A stretch of DNA of 64,000 nt, from assembly GCA_002706365.1 (NCBI GenBank), contig PALM01000022.1:1-64000 (forward strand), read 5' to 3'. Positions 42,904 to 51,132 of this stretch are shown here, one piece after another (the stretch's first letter is position 1; every line of letters starts with the position of its first letter). The translations under genes and the position numbers were made by a program. The stretch comes from Flavobacteriales bacterium. Lineage in GTDB: Bacteria > Bacteroidota > Bacteroidia > Flavobacteriales_E > Vicingaceae. Below the pieces are notes generated by a model. That model saw only the letters and a list, made by a program, of their open reading frames with translations. It did no database searches and had not been told where the DNA came from.

Positions 42904-43974
42904 CTAAACTTTTTGGTTCCAACCGAAAGTATCTTCGATCTTTCCTCTCTTAATGCCTTCTAGAACAGATTTGCATTTATTGGCGAACTCCCAATTATTG
43001 AAATCGCTAAGCTCATAGTCCTTACCTCCAAAGCCAATTCTTGATATTGGTGCAATTGTAGCAGCTGTACCAGCACCAAAAGCCTCTTTTAGCTCACCTC
43101 TCTGATGAGCTTCAATGATCTCTTTAACTGAGATCTGACGCTCTTCTACTTTCATTCCCCAATCCTTTGCCAGAGTTAAGATGCTATCTCTAGTTATTCC
43201 TGGAAGTATGGTTTGCTTGTTTAGCGATGGAGTTAAAAGAGTATCTCCAACCAAGAACATGATGTTCATGGTACCCGACTCTTCGATATACTCATGATTC
43301 TTTGCATCTGTCCAGATCAACTGATCATAGCCCTCCATCTGTGCCTTCTGAGCAGGCAATAGTGAAGCAGCATAATTTGCAGCTGCTTTAGCAGCACCAA
43401 TTCCACCTTCACAGGCTCTTGCATAATGCTCTTCTACCTTTACACTAACAGCTCCTGAATAGTAACCGGCAGTTGGTGAAGTGATCACAATGAACTTATA
43501 ACGATTACTGGCTTTCACTCCAATGAACTCATCATCTGCGATAAGGAAAGGTCTAATATAAAGCGCTTGACCTTCTCCTTTTGGCACCCAGTTGATATCT
43601 AGATTGATCAATTGCTTGATCCCATCCATGAAGATCTCCTCTGGAACCTCAGCCATATTCATGCGCACCGCAGAACGGTTGAAACGTCTAAAATTGGCAT
43701 CAGGACGAAACAATAGGACTTCATCATTTACAGATCTGTAGGCTTTCATTCCTTCGAAGATTGCCTGACCATAGTGAAAAACAGAAGCTGATGGAGCAAA
43801 TGCTAGCTTTCCATATGGCTGAATCGTGGGCTGACTCCACTTGCCGTTATCGTATTCCGCAACCAACATATGGTCTGAAAACTCGCGGCCAAATTTGAGT
43901 GCATTAAAATCAACCTCATTTAATCTAGACTGCTTAACTTTCTCAATCTTAATGCTTAACTCTTTAATTGCCAT
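42904..43974 (-). CDS. ilvE: Branched-chain amino acid aminotransferase
   Basis: PLP-dependent class IV aminotransferase, last step of leucine, isoleucine and valine synthesis. 356 residues, typical of the group related to eukaryotic BCATs. Motifs: HYGQAIFEGMKAYR (about 67-80), the segment GIGAAKAAANYAASL (about 195-209, including the expected PLP Lys), and EAFGAGTAATIAPI. No other ilv genes are nearby. A -7 box lies 22 bases before its ATG. Confidence 0.95.
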   Translation of the reverse strand: MAIKELSIKIEKVKQSRLNEVDFNALKFGREFSDHMLVAEYDNGKWSQPTIQPYGKLAFAPSASVFHYGQAIFEGMKAYRSVNDEVLLFRPDANFRRFNRSAVRMNMAEVPEEIFMDGIKQLINLDINWVPKGEGQALYIRPFLIADDEFIGVKASNRYKFIVITSPTAGYYSGAVSVKVEEHYARACEGGIGAAKAAANYAASLLPAQKAQMEGYDQLIWTDAKNHEYIEESGTMNIMFLVGDTLLTPSLNKQTILPGITRDSILTLAKDWGMKVEERQISVKEIIEAHQRGELKEAFGAGTAATIAPISRIGFGGKDYELSDFNNWEFANKCKSVLEGIKRGKIEDTFGWNQKV

Positions 43975-43996
43975 TGGAACGTTTTAAAAGGAAGTT

Positions 43997-44004
43997 CAAA
44001 ATTA
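43997..44004 (-). promoter_or_regulatory. -7 promoter box TAATTTTG of ilvE
   Basis: Match to TAnnTTTG on the minus strand; 22 bases before the ilvE ATG. Confidence 0.5.
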
Positions 44005-44052
44005 ATCATCCTATTTTAATATAAAATATACAAAGCATTTTACGCTTTCTTT

Positions 44053-44060
44053 TAATTTTG
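44053..44060 (+). promoter_or_regulatory. -7 promoter box TAATTTTG of the fatty acid hydroxylase
   Basis: Match to TAnnTTTG, 20 bases before the ATG at 44081. Confidence 0.5.
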
Positions 44061-44080
44061 TTGTTGTAAAACCAATTTTC

Positions 44081-44713
44081 ATGTCTAGAAAGCCTTCTGA
44101 CTATACTACTCAAGAGACGGATGCAAGGATATTCAAAAATCCCGTCTTGAACTTTTTAGGTAAGACTCATATTTCAATTCCATTGATCATCTTCTTTGGA
44201 GCAGGAGTGGCATTGAGTTCATATGCTTTTTTAGTCTATCATCTTAGCCTGATTAGCATCATCTCATATTTCATTTGTGGGTTGTTGTTCTTCACCCTTA
44301 TTGAATACCTAATGCATAGATTCCTCTATCATCTACCGTCTGTTTATGAGGAGGGAAGAATTGCATATGCCTTACACGGGCTCCACCACAAATACCCTAA
44401 AGACAAAAAGCTTTTGGTAATGCCTCCGGTAATGAGCGTGCTATTAGCAAGCCTTGTTCTTGGAATAAACTATTTGATCTTCGGTGAGAATGGTTTAGCA
44501 TTCACTGGAGGATTCCTCTTTGGATATGCCGCATATCTCAGCGTTCATTTTATCGTGCACGCATTCAAACCACCAAAGAATCTCTTCAAAGAATTATGGG
44601 TGAACCATTCTATTCATCACTATCAAGATGATGAGAAGGCTTTTGGTGTTTCTTCTCCACTATGGGATTATGTATTTGGCACTATGCCAAATAAGAAGCA
44701 GTTGAGGAAGTAA
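44081..44713 (+). CDS. Fatty acid hydroxylase superfamily (fatty acid 2-hydroxylase-like) protein
   Basis: A 210-residue integral membrane di-iron enzyme. Histidine boxes HRFLYH (about 83), HGLHHKYP (about 102), HFIVHAF (about 160), and HSIHHYQ (about 180) match the family. Four transmembrane helices. The arrangement resembles fatty acid 2-hydroxylase (Scs7-like) more than sterol desaturase; Bacteroidota make 2-hydroxy acyl groups in lipid A and sphingolipids. Alone between ilvE (divergent) and the convergent nitroreductase gene, whose end is 2 bp away. Confidence 0.85.
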   Translation: MSRKPSDYTTQETDARIFKNPVLNFLGKTHISIPLIIFFGAGVALSSYAFLVYHLSLISIISYFICGLLFFTLIEYLMHRFLYHLPSVYEEGRIAYALHGLHHKYPKDKKLLVMPPVMSVLLASLVLGINYLIFGENGLAFTGGFLFGYAAYLSVHFIVHAFKPPKNLFKELWVNHSIHHYQDDEKAFGVSSPLWDYVFGTMPNKKQLRK

Positions 44714-44714
44714 G

Positions 44715-45278
44715 CTAGAAGGCTTTACCCCACTCTTCAGCGTAAACAAATTCATTAAGACCCATTCTTGGACTCTCCGGCTTTTCAGAATCTCTAAGAT
44801 CTTCTGGCAGATCATTTTTATCACCCAAATAACCCATGGCAATAGCTGTAACTAGCTCATAATCTTCGGGGATATCAAACTCAGCATGCACCTCTTCAGG
44901 AAGTATTCCACCCATTTGGTGCACATAGATATCCTCTTCCATAGCCCTTAAACTCAAATAGGCTACAAATGCACCCACATCATGTAATGCATGTCGATTT
45001 GGATTACCGTTCCTAGCGAAGGTCTTTTTTGCGAATGTGAGGATAATAACCGGTGCTTTTGCCGCCCATTTAAGATTGAATTCATTCAGGGCTTTGACTG
45101 TTTTGTCGTAAGAGGCCTCACCTTTAATTCCTACTATGAAACTCCAGGGTTGCTCATTACGAGAGCTGGGCGCCTTACCGGCATCTATCAAAATCTCTTT
45201 TAAGGTCTCTTTGGGTATTGCTTTCTCACTAAATGCCCTAGGGCTCCATCGCTTATCAATACTTTCTTTAACACTCAT
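44715..45278 (-). CDS. Nitroreductase family protein
   Basis: A 187-residue flavoprotein of the NfsB/FRP-like nitroreductase fold: SIDKRWSPRAFSEKAIPKETLKEILIDAGKAPSSRNEQPWSFIVG (about 6-50) forms the FMN-binding and substrate site; LVTAIAMGYLGD near the C terminus completes it. Substrate unknown; often reduces quinones or nitro groups. It starts 1 bp after the MarR gene, a common regulator plus oxidoreductase pair. Confidence 0.93.
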   Translation of the reverse strand: MSVKESIDKRWSPRAFSEKAIPKETLKEILIDAGKAPSSRNEQPWSFIVGIKGEASYDKTVKALNEFNLKWAAKAPVIILTFAKKTFARNGNPNRHALHDVGAFVAYLSLRAMEEDIYVHQMGGILPEEVHAEFDIPEDYELVTAIAMGYLGDKNDLPEDLRDSEKPESPRMGLNEFVYAEEWGKAF

Positions 45279-45279
45279 T

Positions 45280-45732
45280 CTATTGTTCTCTTAATGCGTC
45301 TAATAAATTATTCAATTGCTCTGCTTCAGATTCAGATAAGTGATTGAAATGGCAAAGCATTTTGTCTTCTACACCGTCGATCTCTGTCAGTAGATTCAAA
45401 CCTGCCTCTGTAATGCTAATATCCATTTGGCGGCGGTCTTCTAGATTAACTCTTCGCTCAACCCAACCCTTCGCTTTGAGTTTATCTACCAAACGTGATA
45501 CGTTCGACATTTTATCGATCATTCTATCGCAAATGGCATTTACAGAGATCGCTTGAGGATACTGCCCTCTCAAGATCCTCAACACATTGTATTGCTGAGA
45601 GGTAAGGTCGAAGGGTTTTAAATGGTTTGAAATTACATCAGCAACCCATTTACCGGTGAATAGTTGATTGATCATCAACTTGTGATAGACGCTCTTAAAA
45701 GCGCCTTGCTTGATCTCTTCTTCAATTTTCAT
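45280..45732 (-). CDS. MarR-family transcriptional regulator
   Basis: A 150-residue winged-helix repressor from the ATG at 45732; a longer frame to 45759 would start inside the promoter. Winged helix at about 45-115 (LTSQQYNVLRILRGQ, then VNAICDRMIDKMSNVSRLVDKLKAKGWVERRVNLEDRRQMDISITEAG). Expected ligand: small aromatic or redox compound, sensed for control of the nitroreductase downstream. A palindrome TAGATACATCTA lies in its promoter between -33 and -7, a classic autorepressor site. Confidence 0.92.
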   Translation of the reverse strand: MKIEEEIKQGAFKSVYHKLMINQLFTGKWVADVISNHLKPFDLTSQQYNVLRILRGQYPQAISVNAICDRMIDKMSNVSRLVDKLKAKGWVERRVNLEDRRQMDISITEAGLNLLTEIDGVEDKMLCHFNHLSESEAEQLNNLLDALREQ

Positions 45733-45740
45733 AATGCCTG

Positions 45741-45771
45741 CAAATATATGTAGATACATCTATTGTACAAA
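45741..45771 (-). promoter_or_regulatory. Promoter TTTG-N19-TATATTTG with internal palindrome
   Basis: -7 box TATATTTG at 45741-45748 and -33 box TTTG at 45768-45771, both on the minus strand, with 19 bases between. The palindrome TAGAT-AC-ATCTA (45751-45762) lies inside the spacer. The transcript starts near 45736, so the ATG at 45732 is the only possible start. Confidence 0.75.
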
Positions 45772-45787
45772 CATTACCTACATTGGT

Positions 45788-46069
45788 TCATTCTATGACT
45801 TCAACTCCTTTCCAGAAAGCTATATGATTCTTTATTTCTGCAGCTGCTTCTTTAGGGTTTGGGTAATACCATGCTGCATCTGGGTTATCTTCTCCATCGA
45901 CTTCTAGTGAATAGTATGACGCTTCACCTTTCCATGGACAATGCGTTTGAGTATTCGAATGCTTTAGCAGATCTTGATTCACAGAATTAGGTGGAAAGTA
46001 ATGATTTCCTTCTACCACAATGGTATCTTCACTTTCGGCGATTGTTTCGCCATTCCAAATAGCTTTCAT
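45788..46069 (-). CDS. DUF427 domain-containing protein
   Basis: A 93-residue protein matching DUF427 (KAIWNGETIAESEDTIVVEGNHYFPP, then HCPWKGEASYYSLEVDG and AWYYPNPKEAA). The family is small, soluble, and has no known reaction; in several genomes it is near redox or nucleotide genes. It follows egtD by 8 bp on the same strand, so it is probably part of the ergothioneine operon. Confidence 0.9.
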   Translation of the reverse strand: MKAIWNGETIAESEDTIVVEGNHYFPPNSVNQDLLKHSNTQTHCPWKGEASYYSLEVDGEDNPDAAWYYPNPKEAAAEIKNHIAFWKGVEVIE

Positions 46070-46077
46070 CTAGTATT

Positions 46078-47043
46078 TTATTTCACAGGTTTTTTCCAAA
46101 GTGTATCCAAGAAGTAATGCTTACAATCGAAGAAATGTTCAAGATGATCGAAGCCAGCTTGAGAAAACATCCTTTCAACTTCTTCAAGACTATATTTGAT
46201 TGAGACTTCAGTTTGGATCTCTTCTGCATATTGAAGCTCAAACTGTGCATTGAGTGCTGATAGATTCACAACTTGGGCCTTACGGCTGATCAAATAGCTC
46301 TTACAGATTCCGCTTTTCGGATCATATAGGGGATAGTGATCGAATTGATTCAAATCAAAATCTCCTCCGAGCTCTCTATTGATACGAGCCAATAAGTTCA
46401 AGTTAAATGCTTTGGTAATCCCTTTAGGGTCATTGTATGCTTGAAGGATCACTCTTGGGTCTTTCTTAAGATCGATGCCGAAGAAGACTAGATCATCTTT
46501 ATGTAGTCGCTTATAGATTTTCTTAATAAATCCTCTAGCTGCCTTCTTATCAAAGTTTCCAAGATTACTTCCCAGAAAGAAGAGAAGCTTTGGACTATCA
46601 TCATCCAATTCCTTTAAGCTCTTTGCATATGTTCCCACTAATGGCCTGCAATTGAGTTGGGGGAGTTTTTGGGTGAGCTCTGTTTTTAATTCCTTTAAGA
46701 CGCTTTCTGAAATATCTACCGGTCGGTACTGGAACTTCACTTTGGCTTCTAAAAGATGTTCTAAGATCAATTTAGTTTTAAAACCATCTCCAGCTCCAAA
46801 CTCGATCAGTAAGAATTCTTTATCTCCAAAGACTTCAGTAATACGCTTAAGGATCTCCTCTTTCCGCATACTGAGTATCTCAAATTCTGAATTCGTCAGG
46901 TAATACTCATCCATTCGCATGATCTCCTGAAAGATCTTATCCCCTTTTTCATCGTAGAAATACTTTGAAGGAAGGCTTTTCTCTTTGGCGCTCAATCCTT
47001 TCAGCACCTCTTTCTCAAATTGTTTTCTGGCTTTGTCTGACAT
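46078..47043 (-). CDS. egtD: L-histidine N(alpha)-methyltransferase (ergothioneine)
   Basis: SAM-dependent methyltransferase that trimethylates histidine to hercynine, first step of ergothioneine synthesis. 321 residues. SAM site FLLIEFGAGDGFKTKLILEHLLEA (about 73-95); other family features: RPVDISESVLKEL, GTYAKSL, LFFLGSNLGNFD and YLISRKAQVV. Starts 3 bp after egtB. With egtB it supplies the two core steps; the gamma-glutamyl and lyase genes are not present here. Confidence 0.94.
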   Translation of the reverse strand: MSDKARKQFEKEVLKGLSAKEKSLPSKYFYDEKGDKIFQEIMRMDEYYLTNSEFEILSMRKEEILKRITEVFGDKEFLLIEFGAGDGFKTKLILEHLLEAKVKFQYRPVDISESVLKELKTELTQKLPQLNCRPLVGTYAKSLKELDDDSPKLLFFLGSNLGNFDKKAARGFIKKIYKRLHKDDLVFFGIDLKKDPRVILQAYNDPKGITKAFNLNLLARINRELGGDFDLNQFDHYPLYDPKSGICKSYLISRKAQVVNLSALNAQFELQYAEEIQTEVSIKYSLEEVERMFSQAGFDHLEHFFDCKHYFLDTLWKKPVK

Positions 47044-47046
47044 AGA

Positions 47047-48303
47047 TCAAAGACTTTCTGCTAATCGCAATCCACAGAATTGCCATTGTAAATGCGGATG
47101 AAAAAAGTTTCTATAAGTTGGTCTGTAATGCGATTTAGGGGTTGCACAAGACCCTCCTCTCAGCACTTTTTGATTCACCATGAACTTGCCATTGTATTCA
47201 CCTAACGCACCTTTCTCCCTTTTGTAATATGGATATGGCGCATAATCACTACTGGTCCATTCCCACAATGCGCCGTAAAAATTTGATCTGTTTGAACTTA
47301 AGGTTGCCTGGGGTATATCTGACTCTGAAAAGGAATCTGCTTCTTCTAATCTTCCGTAGTGCAAGGCTGCTACCTCCCACTCCATCTCAGTTGGAAGTCG
47401 CTTGCCCTTCCATCTTGCAAATGCATCAGCCTCATAATAATTGATATGGGAAAGCGGATCTTCCATTCTCAATTTTTGTAAGCCGTTCATTTCGAAGCTC
47501 AACCAATCACCTTCTTCATTAAGCCAGTATAATGGAGATCTCGCATCATTTTCCTTCACCCATTCCCAACCTTCTGAAAGCCAGAGTTCATAGTTCTCAT
47601 AAGCTCCATCGTTTATAAACTCCAAGAACTCTCTATTGCTTACCAGCCTATTGCTGATCTGATATTTATGCAAATAGACCTTATGCTGTTCTCTTTCATT
47701 GTCGAAACAAAAAGCATCACCGCCAAATCCAATCTGATAAACCCCTTCCTCTATATCTAGCCAACCTTCTGCTGCCTGCTGATTCTGGGGCATCTCATAA
47801 TCCTTATATGCTACTAGAAGAGGATTATCAGCAAAGATGTACTTGATATCTGTGAGCAATAATTCTTGATGTTGCTGCTCATGCTGTAAGCCCAACTCCA
47901 AGAAATTATAAAAGCTGTCACCAAAGTCATCTCTTTGATCCATCAACTCTTGAATATGCAGATCTACATGCTTGCGGTATGCGATGATCTCTTCAGTAGA
48001 CGGACGATTCAAGCCGCCGCGTTTATTTCTCAGGATCCTATTGCCCTGACTCTCATAGTAACTGTTGAAGATGAAATTGAACTCTTTATCATAGAGTTTG
48101 TAATCTTTCTTGTATCTGCTGAGAATGAAATTCTCGAAGAACCATGTGCTATGTCCCAAATGCCATTTGGGCGGACTCACATCCACAATAGGCTGACTTA
48201 CAAAGTCTTCTGTTTTCAGTGGCTCTGTAAGCCTTAAAGTTTGATTGCGAATGCTTTTATATCGATCTAAAAGCAGTTCTTTTTGGGATATTTGATCAAT
48301 CAT
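47047..48303 (-). CDS. egtB: Ergothioneine biosynthesis protein EgtB (sulfoxide synthase)
   Basis: Iron enzyme joining hercynine and a cysteine or gamma-glutamylcysteine with oxygen to a sulfoxide. 418 residues. N-terminal DinB_2 domain with H51 and the iron motif HEQQHQE (141-147, H141 and H145). C-terminal FGE-sulfatase domain, with RWKGKRLPTEMEWEVAA, LWEWTSS, RGGSCAT and the family end FCGLRLA. No fused C-terminal methyltransferase, so it is EgtB rather than OvoA. Whether it uses cysteine or gamma-glutamylcysteine cannot be told from sequence alone. Confidence 0.94.
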   Translation of the reverse strand: MIDQISQKELLLDRYKSIRNQTLRLTEPLKTEDFVSQPIVDVSPPKWHLGHSTWFFENFILSRYKKDYKLYDKEFNFIFNSYYESQGNRILRNKRGGLNRPSTEEIIAYRKHVDLHIQELMDQRDDFGDSFYNFLELGLQHEQQHQELLLTDIKYIFADNPLLVAYKDYEMPQNQQAAEGWLDIEEGVYQIGFGGDAFCFDNEREQHKVYLHKYQISNRLVSNREFLEFINDGAYENYELWLSEGWEWVKENDARSPLYWLNEEGDWLSFEMNGLQKLRMEDPLSHINYYEADAFARWKGKRLPTEMEWEVAALHYGRLEEADSFSESDIPQATLSSNRSNFYGALWEWTSSDYAPYPYYKREKGALGEYNGKFMVNQKVLRGGSCATPKSHYRPTYRNFFHPHLQWQFCGLRLAESL

Positions 48304-48363
48304 AATTTGAAAAGTTAAGATACAGCTTTTTAGATGCTTAGAAAGCTTTGAAATGTTAAGTCT

Positions 48364-48792
48364 ATGACAAAAGCCAATCTTTTTGTGCTTCTGCAGTTAA
48401 CTCTCATTCTACTGCTGTTTTTAGAATGCAGACCCATTGCTAGCTTTCCTTTGATCATCATTCAGCTGCTTGGGGTTCTCATAGGTCTATGGGCAATACT
48501 TCAATTTGAATTCCGCAATTTGGCGATTAGTCCCTTACCTAGAGAAGAAGGCAAATTAGTGACTAGCGGTCCATACAAGTGGATACGAAACCCCATGTAC
48601 CTCGCAGTGCTATTATACTGTTTAGCTCTTGTTATTGAAGCCAAGAATCTCATTGCTGTCTTTCTATATCTAGGCTTATTTACCTTACTGCATTTAAAGC
48701 TTAACTACGAAGAGGGTCTATTGAAAAAGAAGTATCCTGATTATGCAGACTATTGCAAGCGCAGTAAAAAACTCATACCTTTTATCTATTAA
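48364..48792 (+). CDS. Isoprenylcysteine carboxyl methyltransferase-like membrane protein
   Basis: A 142-residue membrane protein of the ICMT/PEMT-like superfamily: four predicted transmembrane helices and the signature TSGPYKWIRNPMYLAVLLYCLAL (about 68-90), then YEEGLLKKKYPDYADYCKRSKKLIP at the C terminus. Bacterial members methylate lipids or small thiols; here there is no prenyl substrate, so the role is unknown. It starts 60 bp from egtB (divergent) and is 8 bp before the hydrolase gene. Confidence 0.85.
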   Translation: MTKANLFVLLQLTLILLLFLECRPIASFPLIIIQLLGVLIGLWAILQFEFRNLAISPLPREEGKLVTSGPYKWIRNPMYLAVLLYCLALVIEAKNLIAVFLYLGLFTLLHLKLNYEEGLLKKKYPDYADYCKRSKKLIPFIY

Positions 48793-48800
48793 ATAATTGC

Positions 48801-49679
48801 ATGTCGATCAAATTCAGAATTCTACTCCTACGTCTTTATTATAATAGTTTCGGACTCCTTGGTAGGGAGAAATCTGCAGAGGAATTGATCAAATTATTTA
48901 CCACTCCCAGATCCAGAGTGATTCGAAACAAAGAGATCGAAGTTTTGGAGAAGGCCGAGATCGATCACATCCTTTTTCAAAATCAAAAAGTCAAGATCTA
49001 CCAATGGGGTTCTGGTGAGGATTACATCTTACTTTGTCATGGCTGGGAGAGCAATGCCGGCAGCTTGGGTGCTTTTGTTGAGCCCTTAGTTGAAAGGGGC
49101 TATAAAGTTATTGCCTATGATAGTCTTGCCCATGGAGAGAGCGAAGGCAGTCAGTCCAATATGGTAATCTTCAAAGAAATTGCCAAAAGCATTATTCAAA
49201 AGCTAGGCAAACCCAAATATGCTATTGGGCACTCACTTGGCGCCAATGTAATTATCTTGTTGGCCAAGGAAGAGATGTTGGATATCTCTAAAGTGATCTT
49301 GATCAGTCCATTTAATCAATTGCGAGCGATCTTTTTGGGATTCAAGGATATCCTCAAGATTCCCGAACCGATCTATGGCATCATGCTCGACAAAGTGAGT
49401 CAGAGATTCAATTACAATGTCCGTGAAATGGAGTTTGGAAAAGTAGGTCATGAATCTCCTCTGGAAGAGATACTCATCATGCACGACAGAGATGATAAGA
49501 TCACACCTTTCAGTCATTCCCACACCATGGCCAAACGTTGGAAAAAAGCAAAATTACTGCCTATTGAAGGCAGCGGTCATTATAAGATCCTATGGCATCA
49601 AGACACCTTAAACCACAGCTTTGACTTTATTGATAAAGGAGTAGTAGATGCCAATGCCTTGATCAGCGAGAAAGTCTAA
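48801..49679 (+). CDS. Alpha/beta hydrolase
   Basis: A 292-residue alpha/beta-fold hydrolase with catalytic triad visible: Ser in GHSLGA (about 138), Asp in MHDRDDKI (about 232) and His in GSGHYKIL (about 255). Preceded by CHGWESNAGSLG, the oxyanion-hole strand. Substrate (ester, amide or thioester) unknown. Probably co-transcribed with the preceding membrane methyltransferase; convergent with the phosphohexomutase gene, whose stop is 5 bp away. Confidence 0.9.
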   Translation: MSIKFRILLLRLYYNSFGLLGREKSAEELIKLFTTPRSRVIRNKEIEVLEKAEIDHILFQNQKVKIYQWGSGEDYILLCHGWESNAGSLGAFVEPLVERGYKVIAYDSLAHGESEGSQSNMVIFKEIAKSIIQKLGKPKYAIGHSLGANVIILLAKEEMLDISKVILISPFNQLRAIFLGFKDILKIPEPIYGIMLDKVSQRFNYNVREMEFGKVGHESPLEEILIMHDRDDKITPFSHSHTMAKRWKKAKLLPIEGSGHYKILWHQDTLNHSFDFIDKGVVDANALISEKV

Positions 49680-49684
49680 TTGAA

Positions 49685-51094
49685 TTAGGACTGAATAGTC
49701 TCGTGCACCGCCTTCAGAATAGCAAAGGCTCCTTCGGTATCCTTTGATTCAGCATATGTTCTAAGCACAGGCTCTGTTCCAGATGGTCTGATCATTACCC
49801 ATTCGTCATTGTCGAAATAGTACTTAAAACCATCGATCTTCTCTACCGACTGCACTTTATAAGACCCAAATGATGTGTACTTATCATCAGCACAGTTTTG
49901 CATGATTCTGAGCTTATCTGCTTCTTCAAGATGAAGGTCTATTCTTTCGAATTTGAATTCACCAATCATCTCATATACTTCATCGATCAATTGCTCTAGG
50001 CTCTTGCCCGATTTTACCATGTACTCCCAAATAGTTAGACCCATCCAGATACCATCACGCTCAGGAATATGGCCTTTGATTGCGATTCCACCAGACTCTT
50101 CGCCTCCAAGAAGTACATCTTCATTTACCATATAACCGGCTACATACTTGAAGCCGATCTTCACGATCTCATATTCAAGTCCGAGTAGATCACAAAGCTT
50201 TTTCACTTTTGGTGAAACAGAGAAAGCCAATACCACTTTGCCATCAAATTTCTTCTCTTCAACGAGATATTTGATCAGCAATAGGATGATATGATGAGAG
50301 TCGACAAACTCACCTTTACTATTGTATAGTCCAATACGATCTGCATCTCCATCAACAGCTAAACCACAATTGATCTCACCTTCTGCCATTTCAATAGCCT
50401 CAGAGAATTCCATCAAATTCCTATGAATAGGCTCAGGCGCTTGTCCGTCGAATCCCGGATTGTGCTCAGCATGCAAGAAAGTAATATCCGGCAATAGCCT
50501 TCTCATGATATCTTGTCCTGCACCATACATGGCATCAAAGGCAAACTCCATATCAGAATTTGCGATCGCATCCATATCAAAGTGCTTCTGCACATGCTTA
50601 AAATACATATCTTCCAAGTCGATGTACTCTATACTCCCTTTTTCCACCAATCTATCTAGCGAAATAGCTTCAAGCTCTGTGGTATTGGTATCTGGAATAA
50701 GGTCTTCCACCTCTTGCACCTGATCGGGCAATAATGGTCCACCAAAACTTCCCTTCAGTTTGAATCCATTATAATCAGGCGGGTTGTGTGAAGCGGTAAT
50801 TACCACTCCCAAAGATGCTTTTTGTTGAAGTGTACCTAGAGAAACCATAGGAGTACTTACAGGACCTTTGGCCAAATAAACCTTAATTCCCACATCTGCC
50901 AAGACTTTAGCAGCAGTTTCTGCGAACATTTCACCGCCAAAGCGACAATCATGACCGATTACTACAGAAGGATCATTGAAATTCGATTTCAACCAATTGG
51001 CAGTGCCACTGGAAACTCTTGCTACATTATCAACTGTATAATCTTTGGCAATAATGGCTCTCCAACCATCGGTTCCGAACTTTAATTTGCTCAT
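49685..51094 (-). CDS. Phosphohexomutase (phosphoglucomutase/phosphomannomutase family)
   Basis: A 469-residue enzyme interconverting hexose 1- and 6-phosphates via a phosphoserine. Motifs in order: VITASHNPPDYNGFKLKG (Ser, about 100), the metal site DGDADRIG (about 248), sugar-binding GGEESGGIAIKGH (about 335), and phosphate-binding RPSGTEPVLRTYAES (about 435). Could be PGM, PMM or GlmM; the SHNPPDYNG and GEESGG variants cannot decide. Feeds sugar nucleotides for envelope synthesis. A -7 box lies 25 bases before the ATG. Confidence 0.94.
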   Translation of the reverse strand: MSKLKFGTDGWRAIIAKDYTVDNVARVSSGTANWLKSNFNDPSVVIGHDCRFGGEMFAETAAKVLADVGIKVYLAKGPVSTPMVSLGTLQQKASLGVVITASHNPPDYNGFKLKGSFGGPLLPDQVQEVEDLIPDTNTTELEAISLDRLVEKGSIEYIDLEDMYFKHVQKHFDMDAIANSDMEFAFDAMYGAGQDIMRRLLPDITFLHAEHNPGFDGQAPEPIHRNLMEFSEAIEMAEGEINCGLAVDGDADRIGLYNSKGEFVDSHHIILLLIKYLVEEKKFDGKVVLAFSVSPKVKKLCDLLGLEYEIVKIGFKYVAGYMVNEDVLLGGEESGGIAIKGHIPERDGIWMGLTIWEYMVKSGKSLEQLIDEVYEMIGEFKFERIDLHLEEADKLRIMQNCADDKYTSFGSYKVQSVEKIDGFKYYFDNDEWVMIRPSGTEPVLRTYAESKDTEGAFAILKAVHETIQS

Positions 51095-51118
51095 TTTTTA
51101 TCGCTTTTTTGGGGCTGA

Positions 51119-51126
51119 CAAAAGTA
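51119..51126 (-). promoter_or_regulatory. -7 promoter box TACTTTTG of the phosphohexomutase gene
   Basis: Match to TAnnTTTG on the minus strand, squeezed into the 38 bp after the mltG stop. Confidence 0.5.
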
Positions 51127-51132
51127 GCTATT

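Noticed and set aside
47047-48303. OvoA (ovothiol synthase)
   Set aside because: OvoA carries a fused C-terminal methyltransferase; this protein ends after the sulfatase-modifying-like domain and has EgtD beside it.
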